Part shown: positions 6,493-11,976 of the stretch, one piece after another
Numbering within the stretch: position 1 is the stretch's first letter
Layout: each line of letters opens with the position of its first letter
Assembly (NCBI GenBank): GCA_902760765.1
Contig: CACWHO010000038.1
Location: 1-12,420, forward strand
Origin: an uncultured Eubacteriales bacterium
GTDB lineage: Bacteria > Bacillota > Clostridia > TANB77 > CAG-508
DNA: 12,420 nucleotides
Reading direction: 5' to 3'
Position numbers and translations under genes: made by a program
Notes under the pieces: generated by a model
Seen by the model: only the letters and a program-made list of their open reading frames with translations
What the model was told of the DNA's origin: nothing
The model's database searches: none

Positions 6493-6801
6493 TTAATATT
6501 CTTTATCTTCCTTTTCGTCTTTACATTCATCTTTGCCAGGTTTTCCATCGATAAAGCAATCACATTTGTCCATTTTGTCACCTTTTAAACATTTTCCTTC
6601 ATGATGACATTTAGCACAAATTTTTATTTTTTTTGTTGCATTTGCCCAAATTTGAATTGCATATTTTCTATCAGGGCAAAGAGGACCAAATACAAATTCT
6701 CCTTCTTTATCAGTAAAGGATAACAAATAAATTAATTGAGAGAGTAACAATTCATTTATAGTATTTAATAATTCATAATTAGTAAAAAAGAAAGGAAACA
6801 T
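6493..6801 (-). CDS. Cys-rich hypothetical protein, 102 aa, probable metal-binding C-terminus
   Basis: Not recognised. The C-terminal half carries Cys at 42, 62, 65, 71, 80, 82 and 93 plus His66-67, arranged CxxCHH-x4-C-x8-CxC. This pattern suits zinc or iron binding, or disulphides. The tail is highly charged (KDEKEDKEY). The N-terminal 30 residues are hydrophobic and aromatic, which may be a helix or a membrane patch. The start is uncertain: the ATG at 6801 has no ribosome site, and a TATAAT-like box lies only a few bases upstream. The core from about residue 30 (FTDKEGEFVFGPLCPDRKYAIQIW) looks like a real, constrained protein. The 3' end has a strong terminator. Confidence 0.6.
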   Translation of the reverse strand: MFPFFFTNYELLNTINELLLSQLIYLLSFTDKEGEFVFGPLCPDRKYAIQIWANATKKIKICAKCHHEGKCLKGDKMDKCDCFIDGKPGKDECKDEKEDKEY

Positions 6802-6824
6802 CCATATTATAAAGAAAAGAATAT

Positions 6825-6894
6825 AAAATGTATTACGACTTTGTAGTTACATAATATTTGTGTAACTAGTATATAAAAAGTTGTAATACATTTT
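6825..6894. repeat. 70-bp palindrome upstream of the Cys-rich gene
   Basis: The 18-bp arms 6825-6842 (AAAATGTATTAC then GACTTT) and 6877-6894 pair with one G-T mismatch. Inside, TAGTTAC (6844-6850) and GTAACTA (6862-6868) form a second stem. On the plus strand the right arm runs into eight T, like a terminator, but no plus-strand gene precedes it after the terminator at 6458-6488. On the minus strand it lies just upstream of the Cys-rich gene. It may be a small mobile or structural palindrome, or the terminator of an unseen small RNA. Confidence 0.55.
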
Positions 6895-7035
6895 TTTTGA
6901 CATTATATTATGAAATATATAGTTAGAAAGCATGAGACTCTTTTAAAATCAGGATTTAATAATCCATAATAAAATTAAACATTAAAAGAGAAATGCATAT
7001 AAAAAAGCATTTAAAGAGAAATTTCATAACAGCCA

Positions 7036-7064
7036 TTTACATACTTAATTAATCGAATTAATAT
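7036..7064 (+). promoter_or_regulatory. Possible promoter of the accessory operon
   Basis: TTTACA (7036-7041) and TAATAT (7059-7064) are 17 bases apart, matching 5/6 and 4/6 of the sigma-A consensus. It would give a leader of about 98 bases containing the stem-loop at 7099-7132. This is the best candidate in the gene-free region, but AT-richness makes chance matches likely. Confidence 0.35.
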
Positions 7065-7098
7065 TAATTTAGAATTACTTAATGTATATCTGTCATTT

Positions 7099-7132
7099 GG
7101 AGAATTTATTTTATTATTTCAGTAAATTCTCC
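7099..7132 (+). promoter_or_regulatory. 10-bp stem-loop in the leader of the accessory operon
   Basis: GGAGAATTTA (7099-7108) pairs perfectly with TAAATTCTCC (7123-7132) around a 14-base loop. It is followed by ACCCCTTAAA, not a T-run, so it does not look like a simple terminator. The real ribosome site AAAGGA (7154-7159) lies outside the stem. It may be a protein-binding site or an mRNA-stabilising structure for the operon that starts at 7169. Confidence 0.45.
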
Positions 7133-7168
7133 ACCCCTTAAATAAATAATAAGAAAGGACTGGTTGTT

Positions 7169-7645
7169 ATGTGTATTAAAGTTGAAGATTTAAAAAGATT
7201 TAATGAAAAAGAATTTTCAAATTATTTTGAAAAATTAAAAGAAGAAATTAAAAATACTAATGATAACTTTATTATATTAAATGGAAAGGTTAATTGTGGT
7301 AAAACAACTATTGCTACTAAATTGGTTGATAATGCTAGTTATATGGAAAATATAAAGACATTATATTTCAGTTTAGAAACAAGTAAAAGTACGATAACAA
7401 AAATGATTAGGGAAGATTTAAATTATTTAAATATATATGATAGACCAATAACTATTGAAGATATAATTTCAAAAATTAAAGAAAAGGAACCAAAATTTGT
7501 TGTTATAGATTATTTACAGTTAATTGGTTTTGATAAATCAAAATGTTTGAGTAGGAATAAAGAATTAGAATTAATAAAAGAAGATTTAAAAAAATTAGCC
7601 AAAGAATTAAATATAAAAATTGTTGTTACTTCAATATGTAGATAA
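7169..7645 (+). CDS. Minimal DnaB-type RecA-fold ATPase (copy A)
   Basis: 158 residues. Walker A is GKVNCGKTT (39-47) with Lys45. LYFSLETSK (65-73) matches the DnaB 'FSLEMS' strand. Walker B is VVIDYLQLIG with Asp114, followed by SRNKELELIKEDLKKLAKELNIKIVVTSICR, which mirrors the DnaB stretch ending in 'LSQLNR'. So this is the nucleotide-binding core of the replicative-helicase/KaiC group. It lacks the DnaB N-terminal primase-binding domain, the region between SLE and Walker B is shortened, and the chain ends before the DNA-binding loops and arginine finger. It is unlikely to be a working helicase alone; a partner or regulatory ATPase is inferred. AAAGGA lies 9 bases before the ATG. It heads the operon that continues to 10103. 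Confidence 0.8.
   Translation: MCIKVEDLKRFNEKEFSNYFEKLKEEIKNTNDNFIILNGKVNCGKTTIATKLVDNASYMENIKTLYFSLETSKSTITKMIREDLNYLNIYDRPITIEDIISKIKEKEPKFVVIDYLQLIGFDKSKCLSRNKELELIKEDLKKLAKELNIKIVVTSICR
7591..7645 (+). repeat. 55-bp direct repeat, left copy (3' end of ATPase copy A)
   Basis: Aligned by eye without gaps to 8341-8395 (offset 750), 49 of 55 bases match. This copy codes for the last residues KLAKELNIKIVVTSICR and the stop. Confidence 0.85.
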
Positions 7646-7683
7646 ATTATAAAATATAAAAATTATGATAGGAAAATTAAAAA

Positions 7684-8352
7684 ATGGAAAAAAGTCAATT
7701 AAAGATAAGTATTATTAGTATTGGTGGAGCTGGTACAGAGATGATTAATAGAATAATTGAAACAAATAAAAACGAAAATATTGATTTCATAACTATTAGT
7801 ACATCATATTCAAACATACGTAGGTCAAATGCTAATTTTAAATTATTAGTAGGAGAAAAAATTGCAAATGGACTGGGATGTTTTAGTGATATAAATATTG
7901 CAGAAAAGGCAGTAAATGAAAGCAAAAAAGAAATAATGGAATTTTTACAAAAAAGATTGAAAGATACAAATATCGTATTTATAGTAGCTGGATTAGGTGG
8001 TGGATTTGGAACTGGAGCAACACCAATAATAGCAGATATAATAAGAAAAATGCAAATTGTAACAATATGTGTAGTTTCGTTTCCACCTTCATTTGAAGGA
8101 ATGAAAAGAGCTGAACGAGCAAATAAAGGAAAAGAAAAAATAAGTAAAAATGTAGATTTATTAATAACTATTCAAATCGAAGAAATATATTTGAAAAACG
8201 GAATGGTTAAAGGAATTATTCAAACATATAAATATTTTGATGAAAGTGCAAGAAAAAATGTTCAAGAATTAATTAATTATTTTTCACTTTATAATTTAGA
8301 AAGCCTAAGCTATGAATACTTAAAAAAATTTATAAAAGAAAAATTTAGCTAA
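7684..8352 (+). CDS. Truncated, divergent FtsZ-like GTPase homologue
   Basis: 222 residues against about 360-400 for FtsZ. The N-terminal nucleotide domain aligns throughout: ISIISIGGAGTEMINR (9-23), NIDFITIST (32-40), LVGEKIANGLGCFSDINIAEKA (55-76), AGLGGGFGTGATPIIADI (102-119, the tubulin/FtsZ signature loop with one Phe for Thr), VVSFPPSFEGMKR (130-142) and FDESARKNVQELI (185-197, helix H7 with the base-contacting Asp). The IPND stretch is changed to IQIE. The T7 catalytic loop, normally NLDFAD, reads NLESLS (204-209). The C-terminal polymerisation domain and tail are absent. It probably binds a guanine nucleotide but should not support normal filament GTPase, so a modifier or decoy of host FtsZ is inferred; a decaying fragment is the alternative. 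AGGA lies 10 bases before the ATG. Confidence 0.85.
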   Translation: MEKSQLKISIISIGGAGTEMINRIIETNKNENIDFITISTSYSNIRRSNANFKLLVGEKIANGLGCFSDINIAEKAVNESKKEIMEFLQKRLKDTNIVFIVAGLGGGFGTGATPIIADIIRKMQIVTICVVSFPPSFEGMKRAERANKGKEKISKNVDLLITIQIEEIYLKNGMVKGIIQTYKYFDESARKNVQELINYFSLYNLESLSYEYLKKFIKEKFS

Positions 8353-8395
8353 TGAATTAAATATAAAAATTAATGTTACTTCAATATGCAGATAA
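8336..8395 (+). pseudogene. 3' remnant of a DnaB-type ATPase gene (copy B)
   Basis: In the frame reading from 8336, the DNA encodes KKNLANELNIKINVTSICR and stops at 8393-8395. It matches the end of copy A (KKLAKELNIKIVVTSICR) at DNA and protein level. It overlaps the last five codons of the FtsZ-like gene in another frame. No body of this copy remains; an in-frame TAA lies directly before it. It marks a deletion or recombination junction in a former tandem array of ATPase genes. Confidence 0.8.
8341..8395 (+). repeat. 55-bp direct repeat, right copy
   Basis: Matches 7591-7645 at 49 of 55 positions by eye, without gaps. The two copies bracket the FtsZ-like gene, so recombination between them would delete it. 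Confidence 0.85.
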
Positions 8396-8409
8396 TGGGA
8401 GATATAAAA

Positions 8410-8884
8410 ATGTTGATACAAACAGAAATCAATGAAATTGATAATATTTTGAATGTTAATAAAAATGGTTTAATTATTGCTTTTTCAAAATCAGATGAAG
8501 AAAAGAAAAATTTTATATTAAATATTGCAAGTAATATGGCGATTAAATATAACAAATCTATTGCAGTATTAAATTCTTCAATAAGCTTTAGAAAGTTCAT
8601 TAATGAATGTATTAGAATACAATACGAAAATATTAGTAAAGTTGATTTAAAAGATGATTTAAGAGAATTTAAGAATAGATTAAAAAATGTTACTAACTCA
8701 AATATTTTAATTAACTTTGCTAGTAGTTATAACATAAATGAATTAATAGAAAAATGTAGATATGTAAAATCGAACCAAAATGTTAATTGATACGATTACA
8801 GAATTTAAAGAAATGCAAGCAGATATATTTTCAAAGTTAAAAGAATTAGCAGTAGAATTGAAAGTTTGTATAGTGTGTGTTTAA
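8410..8884 (+). pseudogene. Degenerate DnaB-type ATPase (copy C), frameshifted and without Walker A
   Basis: The first frame (8410-8790, 126 residues) starts TEINEIDNILNVNKNGLIIAF and continues NFILNIASNMAIKYNKSIAVLNSS, which follows DnaB ('TGFxELD...', 'LIIxAxRPSMGKT', 'ALNIAxNxA'). The Walker A position, however, reads SKSDEEKKN, with no GKT. The frame stops at 8790, and the expected Walker B part continues one frame over from about 8772 to 8884: KMLIDTITEF, then IFSKLKELAVELKVCIVCV. A one-base indel near 8770-8780 explains this. The start is ATG 8410, with GGGAG just upstream, not ATG 8386. With Walker A gone it cannot be a normal ATPase. It is a dying paralogue, unless the frameshift is an error and it serves as an inactive partner. 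Confidence 0.75.
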
Positions 8885-8914
8885 TAATAAAGTTATAAAA
8901 AATGGAGTTAAACA

Positions 8915-9391
8915 ATGATTAAAAGAAAATATTTAAAATATGATATTCAAATTAATGAACAATATATAATAAAGCAATTAGTAAAATGTTTTGTTTATAA
9001 AAATAGTACAAATAATTTAAAAAAGTGGAAAAAAGATATTTATTATTTGTTTAATCAAGTACCTTATATGAAACCTTTTAGAAGATTTCCGACATATAAG
9101 CAATTAAGAAGATGGACTATAAATCATTTTGAAAAAGGTTTGGAATATAAAATACATAGGATTATATGGAATCTACCACTTGATGAGTACCCAAGAATAT
9201 TCAATGATTATGAAAAGGAATATATAATGTCAAAATTTATTATTGAATATTATAACTGGTTAATTAAAGAAATTGCAGTTAATGGTATGGTATCACAACA
9301 AAATACATACAAAAAAATAGATGATTTAATAGTAAAATATGAAAATGAAGTAATAAAAAATCAATTAAAGATAAATAAAGGTGGTAAGTAA
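8915..9391 (+). CDS. Hypothetical basic Tyr/Lys-rich protein, 158 aa
   Basis: Not recognised. GGAG lies 7 bases before the ATG, so the start is secure. The protein has no signal peptide or membrane segment, many Lys, Tyr, Trp and Ile, and looks mostly helical. A basic aromatic stretch runs through YMKPFRRFPTYKQLRRWTINHF (about 50-71), and WNLPLDEYPRIF lies at about 90-101. The charge would suit nucleic-acid binding, but no known motif is visible. It lies 30 bases after the broken ATPase and 1 base before the next start codon, so it belongs to the same operon. Confidence 0.75.
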   Translation: MIKRKYLKYDIQINEQYIIKQLVKCFVYKNSTNNLKKWKKDIYYLFNQVPYMKPFRRFPTYKQLRRWTINHFEKGLEYKIHRIIWNLPLDEYPRIFNDYEKEYIMSKFIIEYYNWLIKEIAVNGMVSQQNTYKKIDDLIVKYENEVIKNQLKINKGGK

Positions 9392-9392
9392 T

Positions 9393-9809
9393 GTGAATGT
9401 AGAAAAAATTAAAATTTTAATAGTTGAACCAACATTGGATCCTTATGTTAAAGAAGTAGAAAATACATTAGAAAAGAAACAAAAAATTGTTGGTGGTTTA
9501 ATAGAATTTGTGGAGCTAGAAGATGATATTGATTTAATTTGTAATGAAAAAGGTAAAATATATAATTTGCCAATGAACAGAATTATCAAAAATGATATAA
9601 TTTGTGGTACATTTATAATAGCAGGTCAGAAAAATGGAGAGACAATTTCTCTAACAGATAATCAAATAAGGAAATATAAAAGTTACTTTAAATTAAAAAA
9701 TCATACAATACCAATTGCTTTATTAAAAAATAAATATAAAGAAAGTAGTAATTTATTAGATTATGATTTAACTGGTATTGAAAAATTATTGAGATTAAAT
9801 ATATTTTAA
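9393..9809 (+). CDS. DUF3846-domain protein
   Basis: 138 residues from the preferred GTG at 9393, which has AAAGGTGG ending 8 bases before it. The GTG at 9381 would have no site and would overlap the previous gene. The sequence follows DUF3846 closely: KILIVEPTLDPYVKEVENTLEK at the start, VGGLIEFVELEDDIDLICNEKGK, then LPMNR, IICGTFIIAG and LTDNQIRKYKSYF. DUF3846 is of unknown function and is typical of phages, plasmids and integrative conjugative elements of Bacillota and Actinobacteria. Its presence is the best single sign that this operon came from a mobile element. It follows the 158-aa gene with a one-base gap, so the two are probably translationally coupled. Confidence 0.85.
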   Translation: MNVEKIKILIVEPTLDPYVKEVENTLEKKQKIVGGLIEFVELEDDIDLICNEKGKIYNLPMNRIIKNDIICGTFIIAGQKNGETISLTDNQIRKYKSYFKLKNHTIPIALLKNKYKESSNLLDYDLTGIEKLLRLNIF

Positions 9810-9830
9810 TTATAATAGGGGGAGTTAAAA

Positions 9831-10103
9831 ATGGATTTATTAAAAGATAGTATAATAGATGAATTATATAACAATGTAGTCGTAGCTAATATTACAGAAA
9901 GTGAAGAATATCAAGAAAATTTGAAACAATATAACAAAATACTTGAAAATATTGAAAATGAAGAATTAAAACAAAAATTAATAAAACTAAAAGAACTTAT
10001 AAATTCAATGGTATCAGACTCTGATAGAACTACTTTTAAAATTGGTTTTTCATTAGGTGTTAAAATGGTAATTGAAGCATTGAACAATAATAATATAAAA
10101 TAA
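9831..10103 (+). CDS. DUF6809-like small helical protein, 90 aa
   Basis: Strong AGGGGGAG site 7 bases before the ATG. All-helical pattern: an N-terminal segment, then SEEYQENLKQYNKILENIENEELKQKLIKLKELI, and a C-terminal helix DRTTFKIGFSLGVKMVIEAL. The layout (SEEY, a coiled-coil-like charged helix, then 'F..GF.LG.k.miE') resembles DUF6809 proteins of accessory regions in Clostridia; this is recalled by eye, so moderate confidence. Function unknown. It is the last gene of the operon, its stop codon touching the terminator stem. Confidence 0.75.
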   Translation: MDLLKDSIIDELYNNVVVANITESEEYQENLKQYNKILENIENEELKQKLIKLKELINSMVSDSDRTTFKIGFSLGVKMVIEALNNNNIK

Positions 10104-10135
10104 GGCTACATACATCTTGTAGCCTATTTTGTATT
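10103..10135. terminator. Bidirectional terminator between the accessory operon and the XRE gene
   Basis: AGGCTACA (10103-10110) and TGTAGCCT (10118-10125) form an 8-bp stem with a 7-base loop, followed by ATTTTGTATTTTT on the plus strand. It starts at the last base of the stop codon of the 90-aa gene and overlaps the stop codon of the convergent repressor gene. Confidence 0.8.
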
Positions 10136-10468
10136 TTTAGTATTAATATAATCTATTAGTGTAGAAATAATGTTCTTATCATCATTAGATAAGTTTGAAA
10201 TACTATTTATAATTAATTTATCTTGTTCGTTATTATAAGTTATTAATCCATTAAAAATAGCATTAGGTTCTATATCTAAAATATTACATATATCTATAAT
10301 TGTATTAACACTTATTCCAGTTTGACCACGTTCTATTGGACTTACAAAATTTGTGGACTTTTTTAATTGTTCTGCTAATTGTTCTTGTGTCATATTTTTA
10401 AGAGTTCTAGCAGTTTTTATATTTGTACCTATTTTCTCATATACTTTATTTTCTAGATTATTACTCAT
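10124..10468 (-). CDS. XRE/cI-type helix-turn-helix transcriptional regulator
   Basis: 114 residues. The HTH_XRE domain fills about 12-67: GTNIKTARTLKNMTQEQLAEQL, then the recognition helix region STNFVSPIERGQTGISVNTIIDICNILDI. The C-terminal 45 residues are helical and may serve dimerisation; there is no protease or peptide-binding domain. GGAGG lies 6 bases before the ATG. It converges on the accessory operon and diverges from the surface-protein gene, so it could control the promoter at 10550-10578 or a promoter of the islet. No clear operator dyad was found in the 180-base gap. Repressors of this size are common on mobile elements. Confidence 0.9.
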   Translation of the reverse strand: MSNNLENKVYEKIGTNIKTARTLKNMTQEQLAEQLKKSTNFVSPIERGQTGISVNTIIDICNILDIEPNAIFNGLITYNNEQDKLIINSISNLSNDDKNIISTLIDYINTKNTK

Positions 10469-10549
10469 AGTTTACCTCCAACTAGAATTAGTATAACAAC
10501 AATGAAAATTTAAATACAGAAAATAATACTTTAAAATATAACAATAAAC

Positions 10550-10578
10550 TTTACTTATTAAAATATTAGTGATATAAT
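10550..10578 (+). promoter_or_regulatory. Predicted promoter of the surface-protein/sortase genes
   Basis: TTTACT (10550-10555) and TATAAT (10573-10578) are 17 bases apart, with TGA directly before the -10 (extended -10). The leader runs about 60 bases to AGGAGAG and the ATG at 10648. It lies in the divergent gap with the XRE gene, a natural place for repressor control. Confidence 0.6.
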
Positions 10579-10647
10579 ATGAACAAATTTTATACAGACA
10601 TATTTTACATATGTTAATTAAGATAAAAAGAAAAGGAGAGAAGAAAA

Positions 10648-11907
10648 ATGGAGTTAAAAAACAAAACAAAATTCTTATTAGTATTTGGAATAATTTTTGT
10701 AGCATTTTTATTATTCAATACTAATAAAGTACAAGCAAGTACAACTGCAAAAGGAAATATTTATAAAGCAAATACACAAAAAGAACTTAATAAAAAAATG
10801 GGGATAACAGGAGAATGGTATGAATTTATCTATGATTATGATTTAGACAAATATTATAGTTATGTTGATTCTGGAAACGAAGATAGAAGAAAAAGCTATG
10901 AATTAGATGTAAGATTTTCAGATGAAAAAGGATTAGATTTAACAGATTATATTGGAAGGGAAAGACTAGGTGGAATTTTAGGACAAAATGAAGAAAATAT
11001 ACATATAAAGGACAAAGATGTATACTTAACATTTCTTATAACAATGTATGGAGGAGAAGAATATTTAGATTTAGGAAATAGTATAACAATTGATGGATTA
11101 GGAACATTTATAAAGAAAACTAATTTAGAAACAGGGTTTAATAAAAATGGAGAGATGACTAGATATCAACCTGTTGGTTATCAAATGAAAATTACAGATA
11201 CAAACATATTTAATAACAAATATCTTGGTTTTGATATAGAAATCAAAACAGATGATATGACAAAAATAGTTACTGGTTTTTATCAAGTTAGTATTGCAAA
11301 AGAAAAAGAAAAGCCTAATACAATCACATCAGTTGACAAAGAAAGTAATGTTAATTTAGGAATTACAGGTAATATTTCAGATGGTGCTAAAATAACAACA
11401 AAGGAAATAGTAAAAGATTCAGATACATATTTATCTATGCAAAGTTATATAAGTAATAGAACTGATTTTGCAGATAATTATAAAGATTATAAATTTATAT
11501 TTATGAGAGATATAAAAATAGAAAATGGAACATTTAATGGAAAACTAACAATTACATTTGATATTGGAGAAGAATATAATGGACAAAAATGTGTAGTATT
11601 ACATAAGAAACATAATGGAGAATATGAAGGATTTGATCCTAAAATAGAAAATGGTAAAGCAACAATAGAAGTTACAGAGTTATCTCCTTTTGCAATATTA
11701 ATTGCAGACACAAAACAAGAAAATAATACAACAGCAGAGCCAACAAATCCAAATGAAACTCTAACAGAACCTACAAAAGATAAAGTTGATAAAGGAGAAA
11801 AAGATAAAACTCCCAAAACTGGTACAGTAGATATAATAGGTTATGTATTAGGAGTAACATTATTAGCAAGTGTAGGAATAGTATCATTAAAGAAAAATAT
11901 AAAATAA
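10648..11907 (+). CDS. Sortase-anchored surface protein with TPKTG sorting signal
   Basis: 419 residues. The signal peptide has a basic start, a hydrophobic core at 9-23 and a likely cleavage after VQA (28-30). The large extracellular middle is Asp/Lys/Thr-rich and beta-like. Its last part (about 240-352) resembles a C-terminal segment often seen in clostridial cell-wall proteins, ending in TELSPFAILI. A Thr/Pro/Lys-rich linker (353-387) spans the wall. TPKTG (388-392), a hydrophobic helix and the tail KKNIK form the sorting signal. The motif fits the (S/P/N)PxTG type recognised by clostridial class B sortases rather than LPxTG. The class B sortase gene follows 69 bases later, so this is its probable substrate. 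The ligand or role of the exposed part is unknown. Confidence 0.88.
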   Translation: MELKNKTKFLLVFGIIFVAFLLFNTNKVQASTTAKGNIYKANTQKELNKKMGITGEWYEFIYDYDLDKYYSYVDSGNEDRRKSYELDVRFSDEKGLDLTDYIGRERLGGILGQNEENIHIKDKDVYLTFLITMYGGEEYLDLGNSITIDGLGTFIKKTNLETGFNKNGEMTRYQPVGYQMKITDTNIFNNKYLGFDIEIKTDDMTKIVTGFYQVSIAKEKEKPNTITSVDKESNVNLGITGNISDGAKITTKEIVKDSDTYLSMQSYISNRTDFADNYKDYKFIFMRDIKIENGTFNGKLTITFDIGEEYNGQKCVVLHKKHNGEYEGFDPKIENGKATIEVTELSPFAILIADTKQENNTTAEPTNPNETLTEPTKDKVDKGEKDKTPKTGTVDIIGYVLGVTLLASVGIVSLKKNIK

Positions 11908-11922
11908 TTTGTTATAATATAG

Positions 11923-11948
11923 GGGGTAGTGATTTAGGTTACTACTCC
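11923..11948 (+). terminator. Stem-loop between surface-protein and sortase genes, possible partial terminator
   Basis: GGGGTAGT (11923-11930) pairs with ACTACTCC (11941-11948), 8 bp with one G-U and a 10-base loop, followed by ATTTTAAT. It is a weak terminator by shape. It could lower sortase expression relative to its abundant substrate. Confidence 0.45.
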
Positions 11949-11976
11949 ATTTTAATAGGAAAGGTAATTAATAAAA

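Larger units (their letters stand above)
6802..7168. other. Gene-free AT-rich region between the Cys-rich gene and the accessory operon
   Basis: 367 bases without a convincing gene. It holds a 70-bp palindrome (6825-6894), a TTGACA box at 6897-6902 with no good -10 partner, short inverted repeats such as AAATGC...GCATTT near 6991-7012, an ATTAAT-rich patch near 7047-7070, a likely promoter (7036-7064) and a leader stem-loop (7099-7132). Two tiny reading frames (starting near 6910 and 6993) lack ribosome sites. This is the left border of the accessory islet. I see no integrase site or tRNA end. Confidence 0.6.

Noticed and set aside
5105..6894. CRISPR array
   Set aside because: The repeats in this stretch are palindromes or a single 33-bp tandem copy; there are no regularly spaced repeats with unique spacers and no cas genes.
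6910..7053. Two tiny reading frames (about 19 and 18 codons) starting near 6910 and 6993
   Set aside because: No ribosome sites, no recognisable sequence, and such lengths are expected by chance in AT-rich DNA.
7099..7132. A known riboswitch or T-box in the operon leader
   Set aside because: Only one simple stem is seen; no conserved T-box or riboswitch core and no terminator/antiterminator pair.
7684..8352. Plasmid TubZ or phage PhuZ segregation tubulin
   Set aside because: The sequence follows bacterial FtsZ motif by motif (GLGxxxxxxIAxKAxxESKxEI, SFEG), which TubZ and PhuZ do not share in this form, and no TubR-like partner or centromere repeats are visible.
10472..10705. 77-codon minus-strand frame across the XRE/surface-protein gap
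   Set aside because: It covers the promoter and signal-peptide codons of the surface protein, and its sequence is low-complexity Phe/Ile/Leu/Cys.
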